A stretch of DNA of 64,000 bases, from the NCBI RefSeq assembly GCF_014640435.1, contig NZ_BMGY01000003.1, positions 124,001-188,000 of the forward strand, read 5' to 3'. This document shows, in pieces, positions 50,008 to 58,386 of this stretch. The notes under the pieces were generated by a model. The model did not search any database, was not told the origin of the DNA, and saw only the letters and a program-made list of their open reading frames with translations. A program made the translations under genes and the position numbers. Positions within the stretch are counted from its first letter, which is position 1; each line of letters opens with the position of its first letter. This DNA comes from Hymenobacter frigidus (GTDB taxonomy: Bacteria > Bacteroidota > Bacteroidia > Cytophagales > Hymenobacteraceae).

Positions 50008-51324
50008 TTATTGGTCCAGTGCACCCAGCTGCCGGCCCTGCTGGCGAGCCAAGCGCGGGTGCTTGGCCTGGCCCACCACTTGGGAAGAATAAATTCCCGT
50101 ATGGCCCGAGAATAAATACGCCACTACGCAGACCAGTGCCAGATATATGCCTCCGTTGGTTCCAAACAGCTCGAGCCCCATAAGCAGGCAGGCCAGCGGG
50201 GTATTAGCCGCACCCGCAAACACGCCCACAAAACCCATGGCTGCCAGCAGGGCCACCGGCAGCGGCAGCACCAGCGCCAGCGCGCTGCCCAGCGCCGCCC
50301 CGATAAAAAACAGTGGCGTAACCTCGCCCCCCTTAAATCCACAGCCCAACGTGAGCGCTGTAAGGGCCAGCTTCCAGGCAAAATCGGTGGGAGCCAATGG
50401 GTGCTGAAATGCCTCTACAATCACTGGGATGCCCAGTCCGCTAAAGCGGCCGGTGCCCAGTGCCCACATGGCCCCCGCTACCAGCGCCCCGCCCACCAAA
50501 GGCCGTAGCGGCGCGTAGCCAATGCGACCAAAAACAGTGGCTACGGCGTGGGTGAGCGCCGTGAAGCCGCGAGCAGTGAGCCCAAATAGCGCCCCCGCCA
50601 GTATGGTGCAGCCCAATAGCAGCGGCGTGAGCGGCAAGGCATCCAGGGTGGGGTAGTGGGTGTGGCCCACGTTCCAGGCCCGCGTCACCAGGTCGGCTAT
50701 CACGGCCGCCAGGAAGCTGGGAAGTATAGCATCATACCGAATAGAACCCAGCAGGAATACTTCCAGCCCAAAAACGGCCCCGGCCAGCGGCGTGCCGAAC
50801 ACCGACGCAAAGCCGGCACTTATGCCCGCAATCAGCAGCAGGCGGCGGTCGCGGGGGCGCAGGTCCAGCCAGCGCGTGAGCTGGTCGGCCAGGGCCCCGC
50901 TCATTTGCACGGCCGTGCCCTCGCGCCCCGCCGAGCCGCCGAACAGGTGCGTAGCGAGCGTGCCGCCCAATACCAGCGGCACCAGCCGCAACGGAATCCA
51001 GCGGCTGGGTTGATGAATCTCATCCAGCAGCAAGTTGTTGCCGCGTCCGGCCCGGGCACCCAGGTAGTGGTAGGCCAGGCCAATGAGCAAGCCCGCCACG
51101 GGCAGCAATGCCAGCGCCCAGGGATGGTCTTCACGCCAGCTCGTTGCCCAATCCAACGACATCAAAAAGCCCGCCGATGCTGTGCCCGCCAAGCCGCCAA
51201 TCAGGCTGCTGATAGCGAGCCAACGCAGTAGAAATAACAGGGCCGAAGCGGTGGCAGAACCACGCAACCGGGCGGGAAATAAACGGGAGAAAGCGGGGGG
51301 AATGGCCACGGTAGCGAACGGCAT
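50008..51324 (-). CDS. CLC-type fluoride/proton antiporter (CLC-F branch)
   Basis: A 438-residue membrane protein of the CLC family. GGSAGREGTAVQMSGAL carries the gating Glu in GREGT rather than GREGP, GFKGGEVTPLFFIGAALGS replaces the GxFxP motif, and GNNLLLDEIH lies where chloride channels have GSGIP. These substitutions are typical of the fluoride-exporting CLC-F branch, not chloride transporters. The fluoride riboswitch directly upstream (51364-51425) makes fluoride export the most likely role. About 10-12 helices can be seen. It is monocistronic; its promoter is at 51434. Confidence 0.88.
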   Translation of the reverse strand: MPFATVAIPPAFSRLFPARLRGSATASALLFLLRWLAISSLIGGLAGTASAGFLMSLDWATSWREDHPWALALLPVAGLLIGLAYHYLGARAGRGNNLLLDEIHQPSRWIPLRLVPLVLGGTLATHLFGGSAGREGTAVQMSGALADQLTRWLDLRPRDRRLLLIAGISAGFASVFGTPLAGAVFGLEVFLLGSIRYDAILPSFLAAVIADLVTRAWNVGHTHYPTLDALPLTPLLLGCTILAGALFGLTARGFTALTHAVATVFGRIGYAPLRPLVGGALVAGAMWALGTGRFSGLGIPVIVEAFQHPLAPTDFAWKLALTALTLGCGFKGGEVTPLFFIGAALGSALALVLPLPVALLAAMGFVGVFAGAANTPLACLLMGLELFGTNGGIYLALVCVVAYLFSGHTGIYSSQVVGQAKHPRLARQQGRQLGALDQ

Positions 51325-51363
51325 GATGAACTCTGCGGAACGACCACCCTGGCCGTCCGTTCC

Positions 51364-51425
51364 GTAGGAATCATCAGCGCGCAGCGCAGGGCGGCGGCGG
51401 TTCGCGGTGGAAATCCATCACCGTT
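51364..51425 (-). promoter_or_regulatory. Fluoride riboswitch (crcB motif)
   Basis: On the minus strand, 40 bp before the CLC-F start, the conserved parts of the crcB RNA occur in order: GGTGATGG (51415-51422), TTTCCACC, GAACCGCC, and CTGATGATTCCTAC (51364-51377). GGTG can pair with CACC, and the GATG-ATTCCTAC segments form the ligand-binding pseudoknot of the known motif. It begins just after the -7 element at 51434-51441. In known cases fluoride binding turns on expression of fluoride exporters. Confidence 0.85.
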
Positions 51426-51433
51426 GGGATGGC

Positions 51434-51441
51434 CAAAGATA
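51434..51441 (-). promoter_or_regulatory. -7 element TATCTTTG for the fluoride riboswitch transcript
   Basis: Perfect TAnnTTTG on the minus strand, immediately upstream of the riboswitch; transcription would begin at about 51427. The remainder of this intergenic region, 51442-51605, shows nothing recognisable. Confidence 0.6.
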
Positions 51442-51605
51442 GGCGAAACGGCCGTTTCTGGAAATGCTTTTGGTGGGCCGCCGTAAGTTGCTCAGCCAGG
51501 CAGTGCCCTGCTCCGGGTGTAGCTTGCAGTCCCAATAAGCCGGTTGCGGGGCCGCATTACAGCTTTAATGCAAGTGCCGGCGGCTGAGGTGTTTTATCAT
51601 TACAA

Positions 51606-52589
51606 ATGAAGTTGCTCACAGTAGCCGGCATTGAGCTGGAAGAAAATGGTGTTTCGGTGCTATCGGGCATCAGCTTTGAGCAGCAGGCGCATCAAAAACT
51701 GGCGTTGGCCGGCGAGTCAGGCACGGGCAAAAGCACCCTGCTTCAGGTAATAGCCGGTTTGATTCAGCCCAGCGCGGGGGAGGTGCGCGTGCATGGCAGC
51801 CGGGTGCGCGGCCCGGCCGAAACGCTGGTGCCCGGGCATCCCGGCGTGGCTTACCTCTCGCAGAAATCCGACCTGCCGCACTCGCTGCGCGTGGAACAGG
51901 TACTGCGCTATGCCAACAAGATTGCGCCCGCCGACGCCCAGGCCTTGTACGAGCTGTGCCGCATCGACCACCTCGCCGACCGGCGCACCGACCAGCTTTC
52001 CGGTGGGGAGCAGCAGCGCGTGGCCCTGGCCCGTCTGCTGCTGGGCCAGCCCGATTTGCTGCTGCTTGATGAGCCCTTCTCCAACCTTGACCGGAGCCAC
52101 AAGCGCCTGATGCAGGATATCATCGAGGAGCTCGGCTCCCGCCTTGGTATTACCTGCCTGTTGGTTTCGCACGATGCCGCCGATACCCTGCCCTGGGCCG
52201 ATGAAATTCTGGTGCTTCGGCAGGGCCGAATTGTGCAGCAGGGGCCACCCGCTGAAATTTATCACCGGCCCGTGGATGAATACACCGCCGCGCTATTTGG
52301 CGATTATAACCTGCTGCGCGGGGCCGACCAGCGCGCCCTCACTACCGCGCGTAGCAAACGGACAACCTCGCTGCTGGTGCGGCCCGAGCAATTTGTGCTG
52401 GTGCCGGCAGGCGGCGGGGGCGTGCCCGGCACCGTGCTGGCGGTTCGCTTTTTCGGTCGTTACTACGAAATCGAAATCGAGCTGGCCGAATCCAGGATTC
52501 GGGTTCATGCTGCCGCTGCTGAAGTAGTAGCGGGCGAGGCCGTTTGCGTCGCGGTGGGAATGGGAGCAACAGTACCTTTGAAGTCCTGA
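51606..52589 (+). CDS. ABC transporter ATP-binding protein with TOBE-like domain
   Basis: A 327-residue ATPase: Walker A LAGESGTGKSTLLQV, Q-loop region LSQKSDLPHSL, signature QLSGGEQQRVALARLLL, Walker B LLLLDEPFSNLD and H-loop LLVSHDAAD. Beyond ~230 (IYHRPVDEYTAALFGDYNLL) there is a TOBE-like regulatory domain, as in Fe3+, sulfate, molybdate and spermidine/putrescine importers. No permease or binding protein is adjacent, so the partner must be encoded elsewhere or the substrate cannot be inferred. Its 3' end contains the promoter of the next gene. Confidence 0.9.
   Translation: MKLLTVAGIELEENGVSVLSGISFEQQAHQKLALAGESGTGKSTLLQVIAGLIQPSAGEVRVHGSRVRGPAETLVPGHPGVAYLSQKSDLPHSLRVEQVLRYANKIAPADAQALYELCRIDHLADRRTDQLSGGEQQRVALARLLLGQPDLLLLDEPFSNLDRSHKRLMQDIIEELGSRLGITCLLVSHDAADTLPWADEILVLRQGRIVQQGPPAEIYHRPVDEYTAALFGDYNLLRGADQRALTTARSKRTTSLLVRPEQFVLVPAGGGGVPGTVLAVRFFGRYYEIEIELAESRIRVHAAAAEVVAGEAVCVAVGMGATVPLKS
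52573..52580 (+). promoter_or_regulatory. -7 promoter element TACCTTTG inside the ABC gene end
   Basis: Perfect TACCTTTG within the last codons of the ABC ATPase gene (stop 52587-52589), 63 bp before the next ATG. It suggests separate transcription of the membrane protein. Confidence 0.5.
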
Positions 52590-52642
52590 TTACTGCTAAA
52601 AACCAGCGTAGCGTTTTGTTCAGATTCATTCCTCGCCTTTCC

Positions 52643-54085
52643 ATGTTGCTGGCCGGTGTAATTCGCAAGTGGCGCGGGCGGTGGCACGAAGCCGCGTTGG
52701 TCGTTGGCATAGCGGCAGGGTACACGCTCTACCTATTCGCCTCGCAATATCAGAATCTGTATTACGATGCTGAGCTGTACTGGAAATTAGGCCACCGCTT
52801 CTACCAGGATGGGCATTTCAATCTGTTGGCTTACGATGACTCGTTGCGAGGCTATGCTTATCCGTTGCTGAATTTCGTCAGTTTGGCGGTGCGCAAGGCG
52901 CTTCACCTGCCGGCCGTAGTTGTTGTGAAAGTGCTTAACGCGGCAATGGCCGGGTTGCTGTTTGGCTTGGTGGGCCCCCGGGTGTGGCAGGCGGCTACTG
53001 GGGCAGGGCAACCACCAGCTATTGCTAGGCGGCTGGTGTGGGCAGGTCTGGTCTTTATATTCTGGCGCGATTACTTCAATTTCTCACTGTCCGACTTTCC
53101 GGCGCTGCTGGCCCTGGCTGTGGCTTTGTGGCAGGTCCAGCAGCGTAGGGTCAGTGGCGTAGCGCTAGCGGGGATGGCGTTAGCGCTGGCGCTCAATATC
53201 CGGCCGATTTACTTGGTGGCAGTGCCCCCGGTGCTGGCGCTGGCCCTGCTGGGGCACACCCGTAGCGAGTGGCTGCGCCGTTTGGCAGTGTTGGCGCTTG
53301 GTACAGGGCTAGTACTCACGCCGCAATGGCTCATTAATCGCCGCCACTTCGGAGTAAATACGCCACTGGTTTTGTCGCGGTCAAAGGAGCCCCTCATCCA
53401 TAACTTGTACTTGAAGCAGCTGAAATGGGGTTTGCTGTACCGGAAATACGAAACATCTGTGGGAAGAGAATTGCCGACCGGGCAGATATTATTCTTAGAT
53501 GAGCGGGGCCGGGCCGTGCTCCAGGCTGAGCAGGTAGACCAGTTTGAATCGGCCAGTCAATATCTGCGCACGGTAGCCCACTACCCAGGTGTATTGGCGC
53601 GGACTTATGCCTGGCACCTGTTCAGCGGGCTTGACATCAGCCATCCTACGCCATACTTACGCCGTTGGGCCCCGGCACCATGGCTGGCTGCCTTAAACTA
53701 CAGCCTGTGGTTTTGGGCCGCCCTGGTGGTAATCGGCGGCGGGTGGCCCACTCGGCGTCAGGCCCTGATGCTGGCCGCCCTGCTATTGTCCTGTCTGGCG
53801 GTGCTGCCCATGGGCATGGAAGTGCGGTTTTTACTGCCATTGCACCTACTGCTGCTGGCGCTGGTAGCGTTCGGAGCCTTGCCCGGCTGGGCCACGGCCA
53901 GCCGGGCAAGGCTAATCATCGTCGGGGTGAGTTACGTGATTTTTCTTACGACCTGCTTCCATCTGTCGGCTCGCGTCTTGCAAACCATCGAACCGCGCTT
54001 TGAAGCTTACCTGTTGCCTGCGTCGGGCATAGTTGGCAGCACTCAATCGGCCTCCGATATTCAGGGGAAAGTCAAGGCGCAGTAA
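52643..54085 (+). CDS. GT-C-like polytopic membrane protein (putative glycosyltransferase)
   Basis: A 480-residue protein from ATG 52643 with about ten hydrophobic helices. The first periplasmic loop has the acidic NLYYDAELYWKLGHRFYQDG, a position where GT-C family (GT39-like mannosyl/arabinosyl) enzymes carry their catalytic acid. Later features are NIRPIYLVAVPPVL and a C-terminal helical bundle. No donor-lipid motif can be named, so the glycosyltransferase call is by architecture only. It follows a lone ABC ATPase with its own promoter. Confidence 0.65.
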   Translation: MLLAGVIRKWRGRWHEAALVVGIAAGYTLYLFASQYQNLYYDAELYWKLGHRFYQDGHFNLLAYDDSLRGYAYPLLNFVSLAVRKALHLPAVVVVKVLNAAMAGLLFGLVGPRVWQAATGAGQPPAIARRLVWAGLVFIFWRDYFNFSLSDFPALLALAVALWQVQQRRVSGVALAGMALALALNIRPIYLVAVPPVLALALLGHTRSEWLRRLAVLALGTGLVLTPQWLINRRHFGVNTPLVLSRSKEPLIHNLYLKQLKWGLLYRKYETSVGRELPTGQILFLDERGRAVLQAEQVDQFESASQYLRTVAHYPGVLARTYAWHLFSGLDISHPTPYLRRWAPAPWLAALNYSLWFWAALVVIGGGWPTRRQALMLAALLLSCLAVLPMGMEVRFLLPLHLLLLALVAFGALPGWATASRARLIIVGVSYVIFLTTCFHLSARVLQTIEPRFEAYLLPASGIVGSTQSASDIQGKVKAQ

Positions 54086-54111
54086 ATTGCATTGTCCGCA
54101 ATTAAGCTTGC

Positions 54112-54471
54112 CTAATACTGCCCAATCGAAAGCAGTACCAACGTACAGGCCTCTTCGGTTTGAATCCCGCGCGCCTGGGCCAGGCGTGCTAGCTCGGGGT
54201 TTTCGGTGCCGGGGTTGAACAGAATGCGCCTGGGCTGCAGGCCCAGAATGTAGTCGTACCAGCCGGGCTGGTTTTGCGGGCCTACATATAAGGTTACGGT
54301 GTCGATGTCCTTTTCCTGAGGCCGGTCGGTGTGAATGGCCATGCCGGCTACTTCGCCCTTGCGAATGCCAACGGGCACCACCTCATGGCCGTGGTTTTTG
54401 AGCATGTGCATGGCGCGAAACGAATAACGGGCCGGATTGTCGGAAGCACCGAGAACGAGGGTCTTTTTCAT
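54112..54471 (-). CDS. CoA-binding protein (YccU-like)
   Basis: A 119-residue Rossmann-fold protein. MKKTLVLGASDNPARYSFRA binds CoA; VVPVGIRKGEVAGM, DTVTLYVGPQNQPGWYDYIL, LFNPGTENPEL and GIQTEEACTLVLLS match the succinyl-CoA synthetase-type CoA-binding domain of the YccU/COG1832 family, where the single Cys near the end is often conserved. Function beyond CoA binding is unknown. Confidence 0.92.
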   Translation of the reverse strand: MKKTLVLGASDNPARYSFRAMHMLKNHGHEVVPVGIRKGEVAGMAIHTDRPQEKDIDTVTLYVGPQNQPGWYDYILGLQPRRILFNPGTENPELARLAQARGIQTEEACTLVLLSIGQY

Positions 54472-54573
54472 CGAAATAATTAACGTGTAGTGAAGGGCGG
54501 GCCAAAATTGCAGCAGCCCGCCGCCAGTTTATGGAATTAGTGGCCGGCGAAGAGTTAACCCCGGCACAGGGGT

Positions 54574-56145
54574 CTAACGTTTCATCAATGCCATCGCGGC
54601 TTCGGCGCAACGCTCTCCGTCCATGGCCGCCGACACGATGCCGCCCGCGTAGCCCGCGCCTTCGCCGCATGGGAACAGGCCGGTCACCACCGGATGCTGC
54701 AGCGTGTCTTTGTCGCGCGGAATGCGTACCGGCGAAGAAGTCCGGCTTTCTACGCCCACAATCTGGGCGGCGTTGGTAGCATAGCCGGGAATTTTTCGGC
54801 CAAAATCCTGGAAACCCTGGCGCAGGCGTTCGGCCAGGGCTGGGCCCAGCACGTCGTCCATGGCCACCGATACCAAGCCCGGCTGGTAAGAGGTTTCGAG
54901 TAGGTCGGCAGAAGTTTTGCGCTTCAAAAAATCGCCGAGCAGCTGGGCCGGGGCTCGTTGCGTGCCGCCCGCCGCCTGGCAGGCGCGCTGCTCAATTTCC
55001 TGCTGAAAATGCAGGCCCGCCAGCGCGCCATAGCGGGCCACGTCCAAATCGGCGAGCTCCACGGCGGCCACGATGCCGGAGTTGGCAAAGCGCGAGTCGC
55101 GTCGGCTGGGGCTCATGCCATTCACCACTACTTCGCCGGGGGCCGTAGCAGCCGGCACGATGAATCCGCCCGGGCACATGCAGAACGAGAAAACGCCGCG
55201 CTGCTGCCCGCCCACTTCAGTCTGGTGCACCAACGAATAAGACGCGGCCGGCAGTAAGCCGCGGTCGGCGCGGCGGTACTGGGCTTGGTCAATCAGGGCC
55301 TGGGGGTGTTCTACGCGTACGCCCAACGCAAACGGCTTAGCCTCGATGAGCACTCCCCGGTGGTGCAGCAGCTCGTAAATGTCGCGGGCCGAATGACCGG
55401 TAGCCAGGATGGTGGCATCGGCCTCCACGGCCTCACCGGTCGCTGTCACTATGCCGCGCAGGTGGTTGTTCTCCAGCAGCAGGTCCGTAACCTTGGTATC
55501 GAACCGGACTTCGCCGCCCGCCTCCACAATGGCCTCGCGTAGGGCTTGCACTACCGCCGGGAGTTTATTGGTGCCGATGTGGGGGTGGGCATCCACGAGA
55601 ATATCGGGTGTGGCCCCGTGCTGCACCAGCCGGCGCAGCACCCGGCCCACGTCGCCGCGCTTGGTGGCGCGGGTATACAGCTTGCCGTCGGAATAAGTGC
55701 CGGCTCCGCCTTCGCCAAAGCAATAGTTGGAATCGGGATTTACGAGCTGCTCTTTATTGATGGCCGCGAGGTCGCGCCGTCGGGCTCGCACATCGCGGCC
55801 CCGCTCCAGCACAATGGGTTTCAGGCCTAGTTCGATGCAGCGAAGGGCCGCGAACAAGCCGGCGGGTCCAGCTCCAACAACCAGAACCGTACGTTTAGAT
55901 TGTTTCACATTTGGATAAACAAACCAAGGTCCAAACAACTCCGTAGGGGGAGCGGTCCGGTAGATATCAGCCCGCAGGCGCACCATGGGCTGCCGGCCCC
56001 GCGCGTCGATAGAACGGCGAACTAAGTGAACAAAATCAGCTTCACCAGGTCTCATGCCGGCCTGCAAAAGCAATGCTTCGTAGCAGGCCAGCTCATCAAA
56101 AGCTATTTCAGGAGAGAGGAGGGTTTCAATTTCTTGTTTTAACAT
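54574..56145 (-). CDS. NAD(P)/FAD-dependent dehydrogenase (COG2509-type)
   Basis: A 523-residue flavoprotein. A ~90-residue N-terminal region with RSIDARGRQPMVRLRADIY leads to the FAD site VLVVGAGPAGLFAALRCIE, the NYCFGEGGAGTYSDGKLYTR segment typical of this family, a second nucleotide region TILATGHSARDIYELL, and the C-terminal VTGLFPCGEGAGYAGGIVSAA. It belongs to a widespread but uncharacterised group of dehydrogenases. Divergent from the MFS transporter gene; a TACCTTTG promoter is at 56202-56209. Confidence 0.9.
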   Translation of the reverse strand: MLKQEIETLLSPEIAFDELACYEALLLQAGMRPGEADFVHLVRRSIDARGRQPMVRLRADIYRTAPPTELFGPWFVYPNVKQSKRTVLVVGAGPAGLFAALRCIELGLKPIVLERGRDVRARRRDLAAINKEQLVNPDSNYCFGEGGAGTYSDGKLYTRATKRGDVGRVLRRLVQHGATPDILVDAHPHIGTNKLPAVVQALREAIVEAGGEVRFDTKVTDLLLENNHLRGIVTATGEAVEADATILATGHSARDIYELLHHRGVLIEAKPFALGVRVEHPQALIDQAQYRRADRGLLPAASYSLVHQTEVGGQQRGVFSFCMCPGGFIVPAATAPGEVVVNGMSPSRRDSRFANSGIVAAVELADLDVARYGALAGLHFQQEIEQRACQAAGGTQRAPAQLLGDFLKRKTSADLLETSYQPGLVSVAMDDVLGPALAERLRQGFQDFGRKIPGYATNAAQIVGVESRTSSPVRIPRDKDTLQHPVVTGLFPCGEGAGYAGGIVSAAMDGERCAEAAMALMKR

Positions 56146-56201
56146 TTGTGTATAAGAAAGGTATTTATCCTTTTGGGTTACATCGGCATGTCAGCCAGTT
56201 A

Positions 56202-56209
56202 CAAAGGTA
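56202..56209 (-). promoter_or_regulatory. -7 promoter element TACCTTTG for the FAD dehydrogenase
   Basis: Perfect TACCTTTG on the minus strand, 57 bp before the ATG at 56145. Confidence 0.55.
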
Positions 56210-56297
56210 CAAGCGGCCCACATGCTTCGCGCATTGCTGCTTTCTGTTTGCTGGAGCAGAACTGAACTCCGATTCAGCAAGGCCGTTAATTTGCGGC

Positions 56298-57620
56298 ATG
56301 ACAACTCTTACAACTGCCTCGTCTGTTTCACGCTTGCGTTCCATCGTCAGTGGCTCAATTGGCAACCTGGTGGAATGGTATGACTGGTATGCTTACTCAG
56401 CCTTTGCGCTCTACTTCGCCCCGGTCTTTTTTCCGAGTGGCGATACTACGGCCAAGCTCCTCAACACCGCGGCCATTTTCGCGGTTGGTTTTTTAATGCG
56501 GCCCTTGGGGGCGTGGCTGCTGGGGGCGTATGCCGACCGACATGGCCGCCGTGCCGCCCTGCTGCTGTCGGTGCAACTCATGGCGGGGGGCTCGCTGCTG
56601 ATTGCCGCCACGCCCGGCTATGCGCGCATTGGGGTGGCGGCTCCTGCTTTGCTGCTGCTGGCGCGGCTGGTGCAGGGTATCAGCGTGGGCGGCGAGTACG
56701 GTACCTCGGCCACTTACTTGAGTGAGATGGCGGGTATGCGGCACCGGGGCTTCTGGTCCAGCTTTCAATACCTCACCCTGATGGGCGGCCAGTTGCTGGC
56801 GCTGTTGGTCCAGTTGGGCTTGCAGCAGATGCTCACGCCCACCCAACTTGGCGACTGGGGCTGGCGGGTGCCCTTCGTGATTGGGGCCTTGGCGGCCATG
56901 GGAGCCCTCTACCTACGCACCCACATGGGCGAAACCGCCGCCTTCGAGCAGCATCGGCAGAGCCTGGCTACCGCCGGGGCTGAAGCCGAAGGACATGTGC
57001 CTTCCCCCAACCAGATGCGGGCCCTGATGCAACACCCCAAAGCGGTGCTGACCGTGGTGGGCCTCACGCTGGGCGGCACGCTGGCCTTTTACACGTTCAC
57101 CACTTATGCCCAGAAATTTCTGGTGAATACCTCGGGCTTCAGCAAGGAGCAGGCGACGCTGATTTCCTTTGGCGTGATGGCCGTGGCCCTGTTGTTTCAG
57201 CCTTTGCTCGGGACCATTTCCGATAAGGTTGGCCGCCGGCCGGTGCTGCTCATGTTTGGCATCGGGGCCACGCTGGGCACGGTGCCGCTGTTGCGCTTGC
57301 TGGCGGACACGCATGATGCCTGGGTGGCCGCGGGCCTGCTCATTGCTGCGCTATTTGTGGTTAGCGGGTATACCTCCATCAGCGCCGTGGTTAAGGCGGA
57401 GCTGTTCCCTACCGAAATCAGGGCCCTGGGTGTGGGGCTGCCATTTGCTCTGACTGTGGCTATTTTTGGGGGCACGGCCGAATACGTAGCCCTCTACGCC
57501 AAAAATCAGGGCGTTGAAGAATGGTTTTACTGGTACGTAACGGGCTGCGCTTTTCTTTCGCTGCTGGTGTATTGGCGCATGGGCGAAACGCGGGCGGAGA
57601 AGGGGAAGATGGTGGAGTAG
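56298..57620 (+). CDS. MFS transporter, metabolite:H+ symporter (KgtP/ProP-like)
   Basis: A 440-residue 12-helix transporter from ATG 56298. SGSIGNLVEWYDWYAYSAFA is the N-terminal signature of the MHS family (alpha-ketoglutarate permease KgtP, ProP, ShiA). The loop 2-3 motif is GAYADRHGRRAALL, followed by LVQGISVGGEYGTSATYLSE and the loop 8-9 copy GTISDKVGRRPVLL. The likely substrate is a small organic acid or compatible solute. The open frame upstream of 56298 runs antisense to the neighbouring gene. Confidence 0.92.
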   Translation: MTTLTTASSVSRLRSIVSGSIGNLVEWYDWYAYSAFALYFAPVFFPSGDTTAKLLNTAAIFAVGFLMRPLGAWLLGAYADRHGRRAALLLSVQLMAGGSLLIAATPGYARIGVAAPALLLLARLVQGISVGGEYGTSATYLSEMAGMRHRGFWSSFQYLTLMGGQLLALLVQLGLQQMLTPTQLGDWGWRVPFVIGALAAMGALYLRTHMGETAAFEQHRQSLATAGAEAEGHVPSPNQMRALMQHPKAVLTVVGLTLGGTLAFYTFTTYAQKFLVNTSGFSKEQATLISFGVMAVALLFQPLLGTISDKVGRRPVLLMFGIGATLGTVPLLRLLADTHDAWVAAGLLIAALFVVSGYTSISAVVKAELFPTEIRALGVGLPFALTVAIFGGTAEYVALYAKNQGVEEWFYWYVTGCAFLSLLVYWRMGETRAEKGKMVE

Positions 57621-57630
57621 GTTCTCGTAA

Positions 57631-58332
57631 CTATTTGCGCGGCGACTGTCTTTTTAGTTGTTTGTACCAAAGCTCATCTCGCACAGTTCGAGGAACTGAT
57701 TGGTTTGCCAAGTCCACGTATTTCCACGCCATGGCATAGTCCTGCTTGATTGTATACGCGCCTGCCAAATGTGAATACGCGTTGGCGTAGGCCGAAACGT
57801 GCTGCTTCGTATTCATAGAATCAACCAAAAACAGGTGAAGTTCCTTTATTGCTTGGTCAACCTCGGTAACCTGTTTGTTCCCGCTGTAACGATTAAGTCG
57901 GCTTAAAGCTATATCCACCAACAGGCGCTTATTAGTTGAATCATACCGTTGCGACAGCAGCAAGTATTTCAGGGATTCATCGTGTTGCTGGCGCTGCCCG
58001 GTAACGGCACCGAACCCCCAATAGGCCCCTGCGTTGGTGCTATCCAGCAGCCAGGCTTGATTAAATCGCTTCATGGCCGTATTGGGGTCGCCGGACTGAA
58101 GAAACTGCCAGCCTTTGGCTTGAAAATACGCTGCAGCCTCTTTTCGGTCCGGGAACTTACTGTCGCAGTCTGTCAAAAATTGTTGGTCGTAGAATAATAG
58201 TTGAGCAGTCTTTTTTACCCCACCATATTGGGGCATGAGGTTACTCAAATGCAGCGGGATGCTTTGAGCCGAAGCCACTCCACCCGAAAAGATGGTTAAT
58301 GCCAACAACACCGCCAACAGATAACTTTTCAT
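57631..58332 (-). CDS. Exported tetratricopeptide-repeat protein
   Basis: A 233-residue protein with a signal peptide (MKSYLLAVLLALTIFSGGVASA) and TPR-like helix pairs: KGWQFLQSGDPNTAMKRFNQ, AWLLDSTNAGAYWGFGAVTG, DESLKYLLLSQRYDSTNKRL and YSHLAGAYTIKQDYAMAWKY. It should be a periplasmic scaffold; no partner is evident. Its codon use is less GC-rich than its neighbours. Confidence 0.82.
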   Translation of the reverse strand: MKSYLLAVLLALTIFSGGVASAQSIPLHLSNLMPQYGGVKKTAQLLFYDQQFLTDCDSKFPDRKEAAAYFQAKGWQFLQSGDPNTAMKRFNQAWLLDSTNAGAYWGFGAVTGQRQQHDESLKYLLLSQRYDSTNKRLLVDIALSRLNRYSGNKQVTEVDQAIKELHLFLVDSMNTKQHVSAYANAYSHLAGAYTIKQDYAMAWKYVDLANQSVPRTVRDELWYKQLKRQSPRK

Positions 58333-58386
58333 CGTAAGAGTTCAAGGATTTGCCCGAGATACGGCCGCTTTTGGTGCTGACCAAGG

